A DNA stretch of 64,000 bases from Marinobacter alexandrii (lineage in GTDB: Bacteria; Pseudomonadota; Gammaproteobacteria; Pseudomonadales; Oleiphilaceae): assembly GCF_005871205.1 (NCBI RefSeq), contig NZ_SWKM01000013.1, forward strand, positions 248,001 to 312,000, given 5' to 3'. Below the pieces are notes generated by a model. It did not search any database, was not told where the DNA came from, and saw nothing but the letters and a program-made list of their open reading frames with translations. Below, piece after piece: positions 35,485-43,792 of the stretch (positions are counted from its first letter, which is position 1; each line of letters opens with the position of its first letter). The position numbers were made by a program, and so were the translations under genes.

Positions 35485-35719
35485 TGTCTGAACCCCCTTC
35501 TGCACCCTCTTGGCCACCCTCGACCGCACTCTCACCGTGATTAGAGAGCGATATCGTTTCCACGCTCATGGGGTCCACCCATTCACCATCAATTCGCTCC
35601 ATCTCACCCAGGAACGCCAGGAAATCTGCGCTCGGGGGTGGTTCGTCCGCTTTTGCGGTTGCCAGCCCGATACTAACCAGGCCGATCAGCAGACCGCTTC
35701 GCATCTTCAGGTGCCTCAT
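35477..35719 (-). CDS. Small exported protein of the sigma-factor operon
   Basis: An 80-aa protein with a signal peptide (MRSGLLIGLVSIGLATAKA, cut near AKA-DEP) and an acidic mature part, including FLAFLGEMERIDGEWVDP and a Glu/Gly-rich tail. It overlaps the end of the DUF3619-like gene by 47 bp and the start of the DUF3106-like gene by 8 bp, so the whole set is one operon. Met6 (35704) is an alternative start. Its function is unknown, and its motif FLAFLGEM-x-x-x-DGEWVDP may define a small family. Confidence 0.65.
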   Translation of the reverse strand: MRHLKMRSGLLIGLVSIGLATAKADEPPPSADFLAFLGEMERIDGEWVDPMSVETISLSNHGESAVEGGQEGAEGGSDNE

Positions 35720-36107
35720 CGGGTTGCTCGCTCAGCCAATATACAAACTCCAGATCCCGAACCACGGACCATTCTTCTTCTCCCAGTTCCGCCATGGCAT
35801 AGAGCATTTCCTCATCCGCCAAGTCCGTTGCCGAGTCTTCGGGCCACAGCAGGCCGATGGTGACGGCCAGTGCAACGCTCGCTGCAGCGCCATACCACGC
35901 GGCTTTCGACTGCCATGCCGGCGAGGATTTAGCGCCAACTGCAGCCTCCCGGGCCTGTCGCAGGCGAGCCTGGATGTCGCCGGGGAGCTGTTCGTTGCTC
36001 GCATCCAGTACCCGGCGGACTCCTTCGGCGTCCTGCCAGTCCTGATCGTTTCTTTCTTGATCGATTCTTTCTTTATCGTTTCTGTCGTGACCGTTGGATT
36101 CATTCAT
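35673..36107 (-). CDS. Putative anti-sigma factor (DUF3619-like)
   Basis: A 144-aa protein with a charged cytoplasmic head (about 75 residues; NESNGHDRNDKERIDQERND, then LPGDIQARLRQAREAAVG), one transmembrane helix (AAWYGAAASVALAVTIGLLW, about 69-88) and an acidic periplasmic tail. Its start overlaps the stop of the ECF sigma gene by 8 bp. Membrane anti-sigma factors have this size and topology, so it likely holds the sigma factor. There is no zinc-binding HxxxCxxC motif, unlike ZAS-type anti-sigma proteins. Confidence 0.7.
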   Translation of the reverse strand: MNESNGHDRNDKERIDQERNDQDWQDAEGVRRVLDASNEQLPGDIQARLRQAREAAVGAKSSPAWQSKAAWYGAAASVALAVTIGLLWPEDSATDLADEEMLYAMAELGEEEWSVVRDLEFVYWLSEQPDEAPEDAKRSADRPG

Positions 36108-36642
36108 GGCCGTGGTGCTCTATCACGCGTGTCAGTTTCTGCAGCGCCCGGTGGGCGTGGGTTTTTACACTGCCGGGGTTTACCCCCATGATGTCCGCCG
36201 TTTCCTGCACCGATAAGCCCTCCCAGCATCGCAGCAGAAAACACTGCTGTTGTTTCAGTGGCAAGGCCTCGATCGCCTCCATGACCGCCTGCCCGCTCCG
36301 CTCGAAGGCCAGAGCGGCGTAGGGGTTACCTGCGCCGCCGTCACTGGCGTTCTCCGTTACGTCCTGCTGGTCCTCATCGTCGCCATCTCCCTTGCGCCAG
36401 AAGAACCAGCGATTGCGGACACTCTCTCGTCGATGCCAGTCGAGTATCCGTCGTTCCAGGATCCGATAAAACAGCGGCTTCCACTCCTCCTCGCTACGGT
36501 CACCGTAATTGATAGCGAGTTTCATCATGGCATCCTGCACGATATCCAGCGCATCGGCATCGTTACGGGTGGCGAGACGCGCCATGCGATAGGCGCGCCT
36601 CTCCACCGATGCCAGGAACTGCTCAATACGCTGGTCGCTCAT
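36100..36642 (-). CDS. ECF RNA polymerase sigma factor
   Basis: A 180-aa sigma-70 family factor of the extracytoplasmic type. Region 2 (LATRNDADALDIVQDAMMKLA, residues about 22-42) binds core and the -10, and region 4 (ALPLKQQQCFLLRCWEGLSVQETADIMGV and SVKTHAHRALQKL) binds the -35. Regions 1.1 and 3 are absent. It is the first gene of an operon with a membrane anti-sigma candidate and two exported proteins, so it probably responds to envelope stress. The family group resembles RpoE-like regulators found with DUF3106. Confidence 0.9.
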   Translation of the reverse strand: MSDQRIEQFLASVERRAYRMARLATRNDADALDIVQDAMMKLAINYGDRSEEEWKPLFYRILERRILDWHRRESVRNRWFFWRKGDGDDEDQQDVTENASDGGAGNPYAALAFERSGQAVMEAIEALPLKQQQCFLLRCWEGLSVQETADIMGVNPGSVKTHAHRALQKLTRVIEHHGHE

Positions 36643-36699
36643 TCGTTTCGCTTTGTCGGTTTTCTTGTTGTTTACCGGAATCCTACCCGGGCCAGGAGC

Positions 36700-38484
36700 T
36701 TACAGTCGAACCATTATCCCGGTGGCGACCATCCGCTCGCTACTGTCACTGTAGCTACCGCTCGCGCTCAGGTGGCGAACAGTGTGCCCGGCGTTGAGTT
36801 TAGCCGACACAGCGGTCACGAAGTCGATGTAATTCCGGTACAGCCGAATGCCCTCGCCTCGGGTCAACAGGGCGAAGCGGCCCTCGTTGGTATCGCCGGT
36901 AATTGAGGTCAGCTCGAACTGGGCCGTGACTACCGCCGGCAAACCACGCAGGTGCAGATAGGAGCGAGCGTTCGCGGTATCCAACACCAGGTCATTGCCC
37001 TGCACCGTAACTCCGCCAGCTACTCCCTCTTCCCAGTGGGCGACGAACTTGGCAATGGCCGACTCCAGCGACGGATTGATCACTGAAACCGCATCAAAAT
37101 CCTCGGGCGCGCTGCCAAAGGCAGTTGGGTAACCGCGCACCTGAATCCACTCGTCTGTGGTGATGCCGCTGGTATCGAGAGTGGCGGTGTCGATCTCGTA
37201 GTTGGCAGGATCGGCGTCTTCAACGTCACTCATACCGGTGCCCGCGAAATCGTATCTTGCCACCGGGCGACGATTGATCCAGGCCAGGTCCAACGCCAGG
37301 GGCATAGGCGCGTTCACCTGCCCAACTATGCGGTTCAGCTTCATTCGCACCAGGCCGTCGGTGGCATCGAACTGGTCGTCCTCAAACTGGTCACTTTTGA
37401 ACTGACCCAAGGCGAGGATGCGCTGGCCCACTGAGAGGTTATCGATGGTGGCATCGCCCAGCCGATAGCCGGTAACCGGGGTTTCGCTGTCCACCATCAG
37501 GGTGATTTCAGTCAGGAAGGCTGCGGCCTGATCGTCCGGCTCCACCACGGCGCCACCGATGGTCAGGGTGTTGCCGTTACGAGCGCGGACAACGCCTTTA
37601 AGCACGTCCTTGCCGGACCAGGCAACGCTGGAGCCAGCAATTACATGGCTGGCGAGCTGGCCATCCAGCCGGGCATCGTATTCGCCAAAGGCAACTACCG
37701 GGGTGTCCGTTGCCAATGCGGCCATCGCGCTTAGGCCGGTGTCACCACTGTATTCGGTGCCATCGATCTCGTACAGGGTGTCGTTATCCACCTGGAAGGT
37801 GAAATCGCCAAAGCCACCCCGGCGCAGCCGCAGGGGCCGAACGTTCAGGCTGATACTAGAGCCGGCTTCGTCCACCCGCTTCAGCAAGCCCCGCACCCGA
37901 TGTTCCCGATCCTCATCAACGATGGCGCGGGCCATGATGAAGGGCTCCACTTCCACCAAAGCTGGCTCGAAGGAAACAATGTGGTTGGATGCCGCCAGAT
38001 CCAGATCCAGCGTCAGGCGGGCTAACCGGCCCGGGCGAATGTTGATGGTGTCACCGTCACCCAGATCCAAATCCACATCCAGCGTGGTGACCGGCTGGCC
38101 GTCGCCATCCACCACGTCCGCCATGTAGCTGGTCCCGGTATCGTCCTGAATCACAATCTCGGCATCGGTGTAGTCCATGCTCAGCGTAACGCTCTCATAC
38201 CGGCCCGCCGGAATGCTCATCACCGCGAACACCTCGTTCAGGTCCTGATACTGCACAAAGTCCACCTCGGTGGCCAGCGGCAGCACGTTCACGGTGGTGC
38301 CGTCGCGCCGTTCCAGCTGAACCTGCTGGAGCGTGACCTGATAGGTGAGGAAATCTTCTTCGGCGTCGGTCAGCATCAACTGCAGCTCACCGGTTTCAGA
38401 AGAACTGCTGTCGCTGCCACCGCCGCAGGCGGTTAATAGAACACTGCCGAGAAAGAGAAACGCCCAAAGGCTCCATTGTTTCAT
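36700..38484 (-). CDS. DUF4382-type lipoprotein
   Basis: A 594-aa lipoprotein. I start at Met 38484, giving a signal peptide with lipobox LTAC (Cys lipidation, then GGGSDSSSS). After the Ser-rich linker, GELQLMLTDAEEDFLTYQVTLQQVQLERRDG is a DUF4382 signature and carries a beta-sandwich-like domain to about residue 170. The rest is a DUF5666-like series of beta-strand repeats with motifs such as VKGVVRARNGNTLTIGG. It is surface or periplasm exposed. The gene follows the sigma operon by 57 bp in the same direction but upstream of it. Confidence 0.8.
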   Translation of the reverse strand: MKQWSLWAFLFLGSVLLTACGGGSDSSSSETGELQLMLTDAEEDFLTYQVTLQQVQLERRDGTTVNVLPLATEVDFVQYQDLNEVFAVMSIPAGRYESVTLSMDYTDAEIVIQDDTGTSYMADVVDGDGQPVTTLDVDLDLGDGDTINIRPGRLARLTLDLDLAASNHIVSFEPALVEVEPFIMARAIVDEDREHRVRGLLKRVDEAGSSISLNVRPLRLRRGGFGDFTFQVDNDTLYEIDGTEYSGDTGLSAMAALATDTPVVAFGEYDARLDGQLASHVIAGSSVAWSGKDVLKGVVRARNGNTLTIGGAVVEPDDQAAAFLTEITLMVDSETPVTGYRLGDATIDNLSVGQRILALGQFKSDQFEDDQFDATDGLVRMKLNRIVGQVNAPMPLALDLAWINRRPVARYDFAGTGMSDVEDADPANYEIDTATLDTSGITTDEWIQVRGYPTAFGSAPEDFDAVSVINPSLESAIAKFVAHWEEGVAGGVTVQGNDLVLDTANARSYLHLRGLPAVVTAQFELTSITGDTNEGRFALLTRGEGIRLYRNYIDFVTAVSAKLNAGHTVRHLSASGSYSDSSERMVATGIMVRL

Positions 38485-38826
38485 GAGACTACTCCTGATG
38501 GTTTTAACCCTGACGGTTGATAAAGGGCGTTCCCGGGACACGCCGCGAGCAAATTCTGCCGTGCGCTCGACAGACCCGAATCACAAATCCGATGCTCTGG
38601 GGTTAAAACGCATGAGGGGGTGAATGGTTGACAGGCAGCAACGATATTTTTTTACACCCGCTAGAACTCGGGGTTTCTCGACGGGCAAAAGCTTCAACGT
38701 GGCTAGCCTCAACGATTGCTTCTATGCTCATGGAACAGGCCGAGAGTGCCCTACTCCAGCAGGGCTCTATGAAAAGAAGCGAGTTAATCAACGGAGCGTT
38801 CTTCGACGGCATGACAAGGAGAGCTT
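38485..38826. other. Stretch between lipoprotein and metallo-hydrolase genes
   Basis: The first 100 bp presumably hold the promoter of the lipoprotein gene on the minus strand. A TTG-started frame from 38628 stays open through 38800 with a plausible composition (AKASTWLASTIASMLMEQAE), but it then runs into the metallo-hydrolase gene out of frame. I treat it as possible remnant only. No other gene or RNA is supported. Confidence 0.45.
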
Positions 38827-39552
38827 ATGGGTGTCACCAACCGAGAGTCGGGCACCAATGTTCACGAGGTTTCCGACGGTATCTTTCGAATCAACACCCC
38901 GGTTTCAATCCCGGGCAGCGGCTTCTCGTTCAACCAGTACCTGATCCTGGATGATGAACCTCTGCTGTTCCACACCGGGCCACGCAAGATGTTTTCGCTC
39001 GTGCGGGAAGCGGTCGCCAGCATCCTGCCGGTTGAACGGCTTCGGTATATCGGCTTTTCACACGTCGAGTCCGATGAGTGCGGGTCTCTTAACGAGTGGC
39101 TTGCGGTTGCTCCCCATGCGGTGCCCCTTTGCGGGCGCGTCGCAGCGATGGTGTCGATCGAAGACCTTGCTGATCGAAGCCCCCGAGCGATGGCCGATGG
39201 TGAGCTGATTACGCTGGGGACCCATGCTGTCCGCTGGTTCGATGCCCCTCACTTACCGCACGCCTGGGAGTGCGGTTTTCTGACCGAAGAGACAACTCGC
39301 ACCTTGCTCTGCGGCGATCTGTTTACCCAGGGTGGCAGTAAGCTCCCTGCGCTCACCGAATCCGACATTCTGGGCCCCAGCGAAGCCTTCCGACATAAGA
39401 TGGATTACTTCTCCCACACCCGAAACGCTGACGCGATGCTTGAGCGTTTGGCCGCTACCCAGCCGACCACGCTCGCGTGCATGCATGGGAGCGCGTGGCG
39501 CGGGGATGGCGGGAAATTGCTGCGAAGCTTGGCTGATTCACTGTCTGCCTGA
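38827..39552 (+). CDS. Metallo-beta-lactamase-fold protein, flavodiiron-like
   Basis: A 241-aa protein with the MBL fold of the flavodiiron/ODP group. SHVESDECGSLNEWL (about residues 78-92) replaces the usual HxHxDH motif with H-x-E-x-D, as in flavodiiron domains, and WFDAPHLPHAWECG and LLCGDLFTQGG carry the further metal ligands. AAGGAGAG lies upstream of the ATG. Without a flavodoxin domain it probably acts as an O2/NO reducing or sensing partner of a reductase. It ends at 39552, directly beside a truncated ArsR gene. Confidence 0.82.
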   Translation: MGVTNRESGTNVHEVSDGIFRINTPVSIPGSGFSFNQYLILDDEPLLFHTGPRKMFSLVREAVASILPVERLRYIGFSHVESDECGSLNEWLAVAPHAVPLCGRVAAMVSIEDLADRSPRAMADGELITLGTHAVRWFDAPHLPHAWECGFLTEETTRTLLCGDLFTQGGSKLPALTESDILGPSEAFRHKMDYFSHTRNADAMLERLAATQPTTLACMHGSAWRGDGGKLLRSLADSLSA

Positions 39553-39557
39553 TCGAG

Positions 39558-39764
39558 GTGCCTTCGACGGTCAGCAAACTGGCTGAACCGTTCGACATGG
39601 CGCTGCCATCGTTTATGAAGCACATCGGTGTGCTAGAAGCCTCCGGCCTGATTGTTTCGCAGAAGATCGGACGCATTCGGACATGCAAGCTCGACAGGGA
39701 AAACCGGTATGAAAACCTCGATAACTTACTGACGACTTTGAGTGGGGAAAATAATGAAACCTAA
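39558..39764 (+). pseudogene. ArsR-family regulator, 5'-truncated fragment
   Basis: Sixty-eight codons correspond to the middle and end of an ArsR repressor: TVSKLAEPFDMALPSFMKHIGVLEASGLI is the recognition-helix region (pieces SKLAEPFDM and KHIGVLEASGL), followed by a wing and tail. The roughly 30 N-terminal residues that begin every ArsR protein (the TRRAIL-type helix) are missing; the frame opens right after the metallo-hydrolase stop with no Shine-Dalgarno. Deletion joined the two genes. The usual partner, an SRPBCC gene, still follows and overlaps its end. Confidence 0.75.
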
Positions 39765-40266
39765 TCTCCAATTCGATTTCATTGTAGACAGGACCAAAAA
39801 CACACTCACAATCAAACGAGAGTTTGCCGCTAACCGGCAGCTGGTGTGGGACTGCCACACTAAAAGAGAACTTCTCGACCAGTGGTTTTCGCCGAAAACC
39901 TTTACTACTAAAACGAAAACAATGGATTTCCAAGAAGGCGGGTATTGGCATTACGTGATGATCAGTCCCGAGGGCCAGGAGTTCGGATCTCGTCTCGATT
40001 ATCAAACGATCAGACCAATCGACGGTTATACTGCGATTGATGGCTTTTGTGATGAGACTGGCGCATTGAATATGGAGCTGCCAAGGTCGAAATGGGACGT
40101 CACATTTACGGACATTGCGGAGCATACGCTTGTACAGACCATTGTGACCCACGAATCGCGCAAGGATCTGGAAACCATCATAGAAATGGGCATGGAAGAG
40201 GGAATGGCCTCCACACTGGAGCGCCTGGATGAACTGCTCATGACTCTTACGCGGGGCGAAAATTGA
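39754..40266 (+). CDS. SRPBCC/AHSA1-family protein
   Basis: A 170-aa START-like protein. It begins at ATG 39754, inside the last codons of the ArsR fragment. Features are TIKREFAANRQLVWDCHTKRELLDQWFSPKTF (short forms IKREFAAN and LLDQWFSP) and the C-terminal EEGMASTLERLDELL helix. AHSA1-type proteins bind hydrophobic ligands or help Hsp90-like ATPases; ArsR-plus-SRPBCC pairs are common in bacteria, and here the regulator is broken while the effector gene is intact. Confidence 0.85.
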   Translation: MKPNLQFDFIVDRTKNTLTIKREFAANRQLVWDCHTKRELLDQWFSPKTFTTKTKTMDFQEGGYWHYVMISPEGQEFGSRLDYQTIRPIDGYTAIDGFCDETGALNMELPRSKWDVTFTDIAEHTLVQTIVTHESRKDLETIIEMGMEEGMASTLERLDELLMTLTRGEN

Positions 40267-40325
40267 TGGGGAGAAACTAACCCATCACGCTTTTAACGAT
40301 ACTAGATAGGATGTAGACGGTCACT

Positions 40326-40955
40326 ATGGTACTTGAGTCCTGGCTTGCGTTCGCTGTTGCATCGGCAGTATTGCTGGTTATCCCAGGCCCCACGATCCTG
40401 GCGGTAATCAGCTATTCCATCGCCCACGGGCGTCAAGCCAATATCCCACTCGTTGCTGCTGTCGCACTCGGCGATTCCACTGCCCTGTTCGCATCGATTG
40501 TGGGGCTGGGCACCCTGCTAGCGATGTCGGCCTTCTGGTTCACGGCTGTGAAAGTGGCAGGCGGCTGTTACCTTCTCTACCTCGGGATTAAGCTGTTTCG
40601 CTCCGGCTTGGTGCCGACCGAATCCTTTGCCCCCGATTATTCCTCGTCCCGCTTGAAGCTGTTCGTCAACACCTACCTGGTTACCGCCCTCAACCCCAAG
40701 GGCATGGTGTTTTTCATGGCGTTCCTGCCGCAGTTCATCACACCAGGCGCAAACAGCACGGCACAACTGTGGCTGCTCGCAGTCACCTTTGTGGTTCTGG
40801 CGACCATCAACGCGACGCTGTACACCGTTTTCGCATCGTCCGCCCGGCGCCTGCTTGCCTCTCCCAAAGCACAACTTCGGTTTAACTTCACGGGTGGCGC
40901 GCTGCTTACAACGGCGGGTATTTGGGCGCTATTGGCGAAGCGGCCTGCTTTGTAG
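40326..40955 (+). CDS. LysE/RhtB-family amino acid exporter
   Basis: A 209-aa inner-membrane protein with six predicted helices. The N-terminal signature is AVASAVLLVIPGPTILAVISYSIAHG (pieces VIPGPTILAVI and SYSIAHG), with PGP being the family hallmark, and YLLYLGIKLFRSG and LNPKGMVFFMAFLPQF are further LysE/RhtB motifs. The function is export of amino acids or related metabolites, such as homoserine lactone. It stands alone. Confidence 0.9.
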   Translation: MVLESWLAFAVASAVLLVIPGPTILAVISYSIAHGRQANIPLVAAVALGDSTALFASIVGLGTLLAMSAFWFTAVKVAGGCYLLYLGIKLFRSGLVPTESFAPDYSSSRLKLFVNTYLVTALNPKGMVFFMAFLPQFITPGANSTAQLWLLAVTFVVLATINATLYTVFASSARRLLASPKAQLRFNFTGGALLTTAGIWALLAKRPAL

Positions 40956-41013
40956 AAAGTGATGATCCGTGTCTAACCCTCCCAGCCCAAGGCATTAAGC
41001 AGAGTAAATAGCT

Positions 41014-41415
41014 ATGTACGCGAACGTAGCCCGCTACGGCATCATCCTGAACACCGAGAACTACGCAGAATGCGTTGCCTTCTACCGCGATCTGTTCGGT
41101 CTGCCGCTGTTATTCGAGAAGAACGAAGACGACTTCAAGCTCACCTGCCTGGAGTATGGCGACGGCTACCTGATGGTCGAGCAAGGCGGCAAGGCCAAGC
41201 GAGGGATCAAGTCACCGGAGGAAGGCAGCTTCAAGTTGCGCTTCAATGTCGAAGACCTGGAAGCTGCGCTGGCAGAAATCAGAGCCTGGGGCATAGAGGC
41301 CTCAATCCACGAAAGCTCCTGGGGCCGAACCATCAACATCAGTGACCCGGATGGCAACAGGGTTGGAATTCGGGATGAGTCCGGGTTTGTACGCCAGGTT
41401 TCCCGAGGGTATTAG
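41014..41415 (+). CDS. VOC-family protein
   Basis: A 133-aa glyoxalase-fold protein. It has RYGIILNTENYAECVAFYRDLFGLPLLFE at the N-terminus (short form CVAFYRDLFGLP) and TINISDPDGNRVGIRDE at the C-terminus, the normal ends of a single VOC module. The last residues (VSRGY) and TAG stop (41413-41415) continue in frame into a truncated acetyltransferase fragment, so the C-terminus may partly derive from that lost gene. Substrate unknown. Confidence 0.85.
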   Translation: MYANVARYGIILNTENYAECVAFYRDLFGLPLLFEKNEDDFKLTCLEYGDGYLMVEQGGKAKRGIKSPEEGSFKLRFNVEDLEAALAEIRAWGIEASIHESSWGRTINISDPDGNRVGIRDESGFVRQVSRGY

Positions 41416-41679
41416 GGCCAAGGCGTCGGCCAGCAGCTTATTAGGTTCGGCATTGAGCAAATGGGTAAATTCGGTGTGGACCTTGTCTTCACCTATGGCG
41501 ATCCGAACTATTATTCAAAGGTGGGCTTCAAGCCTGTCTCCCAGGAGATAGCGACAGCACCTTTTGAATTAACGTATCCGGAGGGTTGGCTGGGTCTGTC
41601 CCTGACAGGCATTGAAATTAAGCCCCTGCCAGGCGTCACTCGCTGCGTTGAAGCATTCAATGATCCGGCGCTTTGGTGA
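41416..41679 (+). pseudogene. GNAT-family acetyltransferase, C-terminal fragment
   Basis: Immediately after the VOC stop, and in the same frame, 87 codons read GQGVGQQLIRFGIEQMGKF then VFTYGDPNYYSKVGFKP, with ending FNDPALW. This is the acetyl-CoA loop and C-terminal half of a YhbS-like acetyltransferase. The N-terminal half and a start codon are missing. Only TAG separates it from the VOC frame; a C-to-T change of CAG would explain it. It is a remnant. Confidence 0.75.
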
Positions 41680-41763
41680 GCCAACCATGGACTCCGTAGA
41701 AGGAATTGTCGCTAACTTTCCCGGTCGTCACCTACCCCGCTAACCGGCTTCCCGGAGGCCCTT

Positions 41764-42768
41764 ATGAAAATGGCCATCTTCAACACCAAGTCCTACGAAC
41801 GGGACTTCTTCGAGCGCCATAACCAATCGGGCCAACATGAGCTGGAATTCCTCGAACCGCACCTGGACAGCCAGACGGCTCTTCTGGCCGCTGGCTACCC
41901 GGCCGTCTGCGCGTTTGTGAACGATGATCTCTCAGCGCCGGTGCTGAGGCAATTGGCGGACAACGGCACCCGGTTGATTGCGCTCCGCAGCGCCGGGTTC
42001 AACCATGTGGACCTGCCCGAAGCACAACGACTCGGTCTGACCGTAGTCCGGGTACCCGCGTACTCGCCCCATGCGGTGGCAGAACACACGGTGGCGCTGA
42101 TTCTCTCTCTCAACCGCAAGATCCATCGCGCCTACAACCGGGTTCGGGAAGGCAACTTCACCTTGCACGGCCTGATGGGGTTTGATCTGCATGGCCTGAC
42201 CGCCGGCATCGTCGGAACCGGCAGAATCGGACTGGTTCTGGCGCAGATACTGGTCGGCTTTGGCATGAGAGTCATTGCTCATGATCCGATGGAGGGCGAT
42301 AGCTGCAAAGCGTTAGGGGTTCAGTACACGGACCTGGATGATCTGTTCGAGCAGGCGGACGTGATATCGCTGCACTGCCCGCTCACGCCGGACACCCATC
42401 ACCTGATCAACGACGCCTCCATTGCGAAAATGAAACCGGGCGTGATGTTGATCAACACCAGCCGCGGCGCCATTGTGGACAGCCGGGCAGTGCTGGATGG
42501 GCTCAAATCCGGAAAAATCGGTCATTTGGGGCTGGATGTGTACGAGGAGGAAGCAGACCTGTTCTTCGAGGACCTGTCTGACCAGGTTATTCAGGATGAT
42601 GTCTTCATGCGCCTGCTGACCTTTCCCAATGTGCTGATCACTGCCCATCAGGCGTTCTTCACCGAGGACGCGCTCAATAACATCGTCGCCATTACCCTGG
42701 ATAACGTGCGCACCTTTGAAATTTCGGGCCGGTGCGACAATGAAATCAGTCCAGACCTACTGGCCTGA
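41764..42768 (+). CDS. ldhA: D-2-hydroxyacid dehydrogenase, fermentative D-lactate dehydrogenase type
   Basis: A 334-aa dehydrogenase. The Rossmann loop is AGIVGTGRIGLVLAQIL (about residues 147-163), the catalytic Arg is in INTSRGAIVDS, a Glu is in YEEEADLFF and the proton-relay His is in ITAHQAFFTEDAL, all typical of LdhA. AGFNHVDLP and PAYSPHAVAEHTVALIL are also diagnostic. It would reduce pyruvate to D-lactate with NADH. The ATG follows GGAGG 8 nt upstream. The stop codon lies inside a 22-bp perfect hairpin. Confidence 0.9.
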   Translation: MKMAIFNTKSYERDFFERHNQSGQHELEFLEPHLDSQTALLAAGYPAVCAFVNDDLSAPVLRQLADNGTRLIALRSAGFNHVDLPEAQRLGLTVVRVPAYSPHAVAEHTVALILSLNRKIHRAYNRVREGNFTLHGLMGFDLHGLTAGIVGTGRIGLVLAQILVGFGMRVIAHDPMEGDSCKALGVQYTDLDDLFEQADVISLHCPLTPDTHHLINDASIAKMKPGVMLINTSRGAIVDSRAVLDGLKSGKIGHLGLDVYEEEADLFFEDLSDQVIQDDVFMRLLTFPNVLITAHQAFFTEDALNNIVAITLDNVRTFEISGRCDNEISPDLLA

Positions 42769-42800
42769 CGGCATTGGTTGCCGTCAGGCCAGTAGGTCTG
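42752..42800. repeat. 22-bp perfect inverted repeat across the ldhA stop codon
   Basis: Bases 42752-42773 and 42779-42800 are exact inverted complements around a TTGGT loop. The left arm includes the ldhA stop (42766-42768), so it is coding sequence for the last codons. Neither side has a T tract. It lies between convergent ldhA and mmsB and may work as a bidirectional terminator or be the trace of a local inverted duplication. Confidence 0.95.
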
Positions 42801-42844
42801 TCATCGCCGAAAAACCCCGAAACGTGTAGAGCTTCCGGCAATCG

Positions 42845-43732
42845 TTACTCCGGCTTGTACAGGCGCTGGATGCTGGAGAAGTCCAGCGTGCCGTTGCCCT
42901 GCCCTGCGTGGATCGAGAACAGGTTACGAGCCAGTGAGCCCATGGGGATGGAAGCCTGGTTTTTCACCGCGTTGTCGAACGCCAACCCCAGATCCTTCGT
43001 CATCAGGTTGACCAGGAAGCCGCCCTCGTAATTACGCGAGGCGGGCGCGTTTTCCATCACACCCGGCCACGGGTTGTAGACGTTCAGCGCCCAGTTGCCA
43101 CCAGAGCTCTGCTTCATGATTTCCGACAGGACAGCCGGATCCAGGCCGTTCTTCACGCCAAGCGCCAGCGCTTCGCTGGTGCCGGCCATCAGGATCGCCA
43201 GCAGCATGTTGTTGCAGATCTTGGCGACCTGGCCGGAGCCGTGGGGGCCGGCGTGGAAGATGTTCTTGCCCATGGCCTCGAGAATCGGCTTGGCCTTGGC
43301 GAAGGTATCGTCGGCGCCACCGCAGATGAAGGTCAGGATGCCGGCTTTTGCGCCGCCAACACCGCCAGAGACCGGCGCATCCAGGAACGGAATGTTGCGG
43401 GCCTTGGCTTCTTCAGCCACACCACGCGCTGTTTCCGGGGCAATGGTGGAAGAATCGATCACCAGGGTGCCTTCGGGAAGCTTCGCCAACAGACCATCAT
43501 CACCCAGGTAAACTGCTTCCACGTGCTGGCCGGCGGGCAGCATGGTAATGACGCATTCGGCACCTTGCGCAGCTTCGTGCGCGGTGTCCGCGGTTTTTGC
43601 GCCTTCGGAAACCAGCGCCTGCACCGCCTCTTTCGATAGATCAAAAACGGTGACGTTGTGCCCGGCTTTCACCAGGTTGCTGGCCATGGGGCCACCCATG
43701 TTGCCGAGGCCAATAAAGGTAATCGTTGCCAT
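42845..43732 (-). CDS. mmsB: 3-hydroxyisobutyrate dehydrogenase
   Basis: A 295-aa beta-hydroxyacid dehydrogenase. The N-terminal Rossmann motif is FIGLGNMGGPMASNLVKAG, the substrate loop is DAPVSGGVGGAKAG (about 118-131) and the catalytic Lys is in KICNNMLLAILMAG (about 170). It oxidises 3-hydroxyisobutyrate to methylmalonate semialdehyde with NAD+ in valine breakdown. Here it is the last gene of the valine set, 60 bp after the 3-hydroxyisobutyryl-CoA hydrolase gene. Confidence 0.93.
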   Translation of the reverse strand: MATITFIGLGNMGGPMASNLVKAGHNVTVFDLSKEAVQALVSEGAKTADTAHEAAQGAECVITMLPAGQHVEAVYLGDDGLLAKLPEGTLVIDSSTIAPETARGVAEEAKARNIPFLDAPVSGGVGGAKAGILTFICGGADDTFAKAKPILEAMGKNIFHAGPHGSGQVAKICNNMLLAILMAGTSEALALGVKNGLDPAVLSEIMKQSSGGNWALNVYNPWPGVMENAPASRNYEGGFLVNLMTKDLGLAFDNAVKNQASIPMGSLARNLFSIHAGQGNGTLDFSSIQRLYKPE

Positions 43733-43766
43733 ATCCCTTCTCCTTATTGTTCTAGTCGGTTGAGTG

Positions 43767-43786
43767 GGCCACCGCTGTCGGTGGCC
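43767..43786. terminator. Hairpin between hydrolase gene and mmsB
   Basis: GGCCACCG and CGGTGGCC form a perfect 8-bp stem with loop CTGT in the 60-bp gap. The T4 run is on the plus side, opposite to transcription, so it may protect mRNA ends or partially attenuate rather than terminate. Confidence 0.5.
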
Positions 43787-43792
43787 TTTTGG

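Noticed and set aside
35477..36642. Reading the small exported protein gene as a shadow of its neighbours
   Set aside because: It has its own signal peptide and overlaps only short ends of the adjacent genes in the same operon direction, so I kept it as real.
38603..38954. Frames of 60-108 codons before the metallo-hydrolase gene
   Set aside because: The plus-strand frame runs into the real gene out of frame and neither strand shows a start signal or motif.
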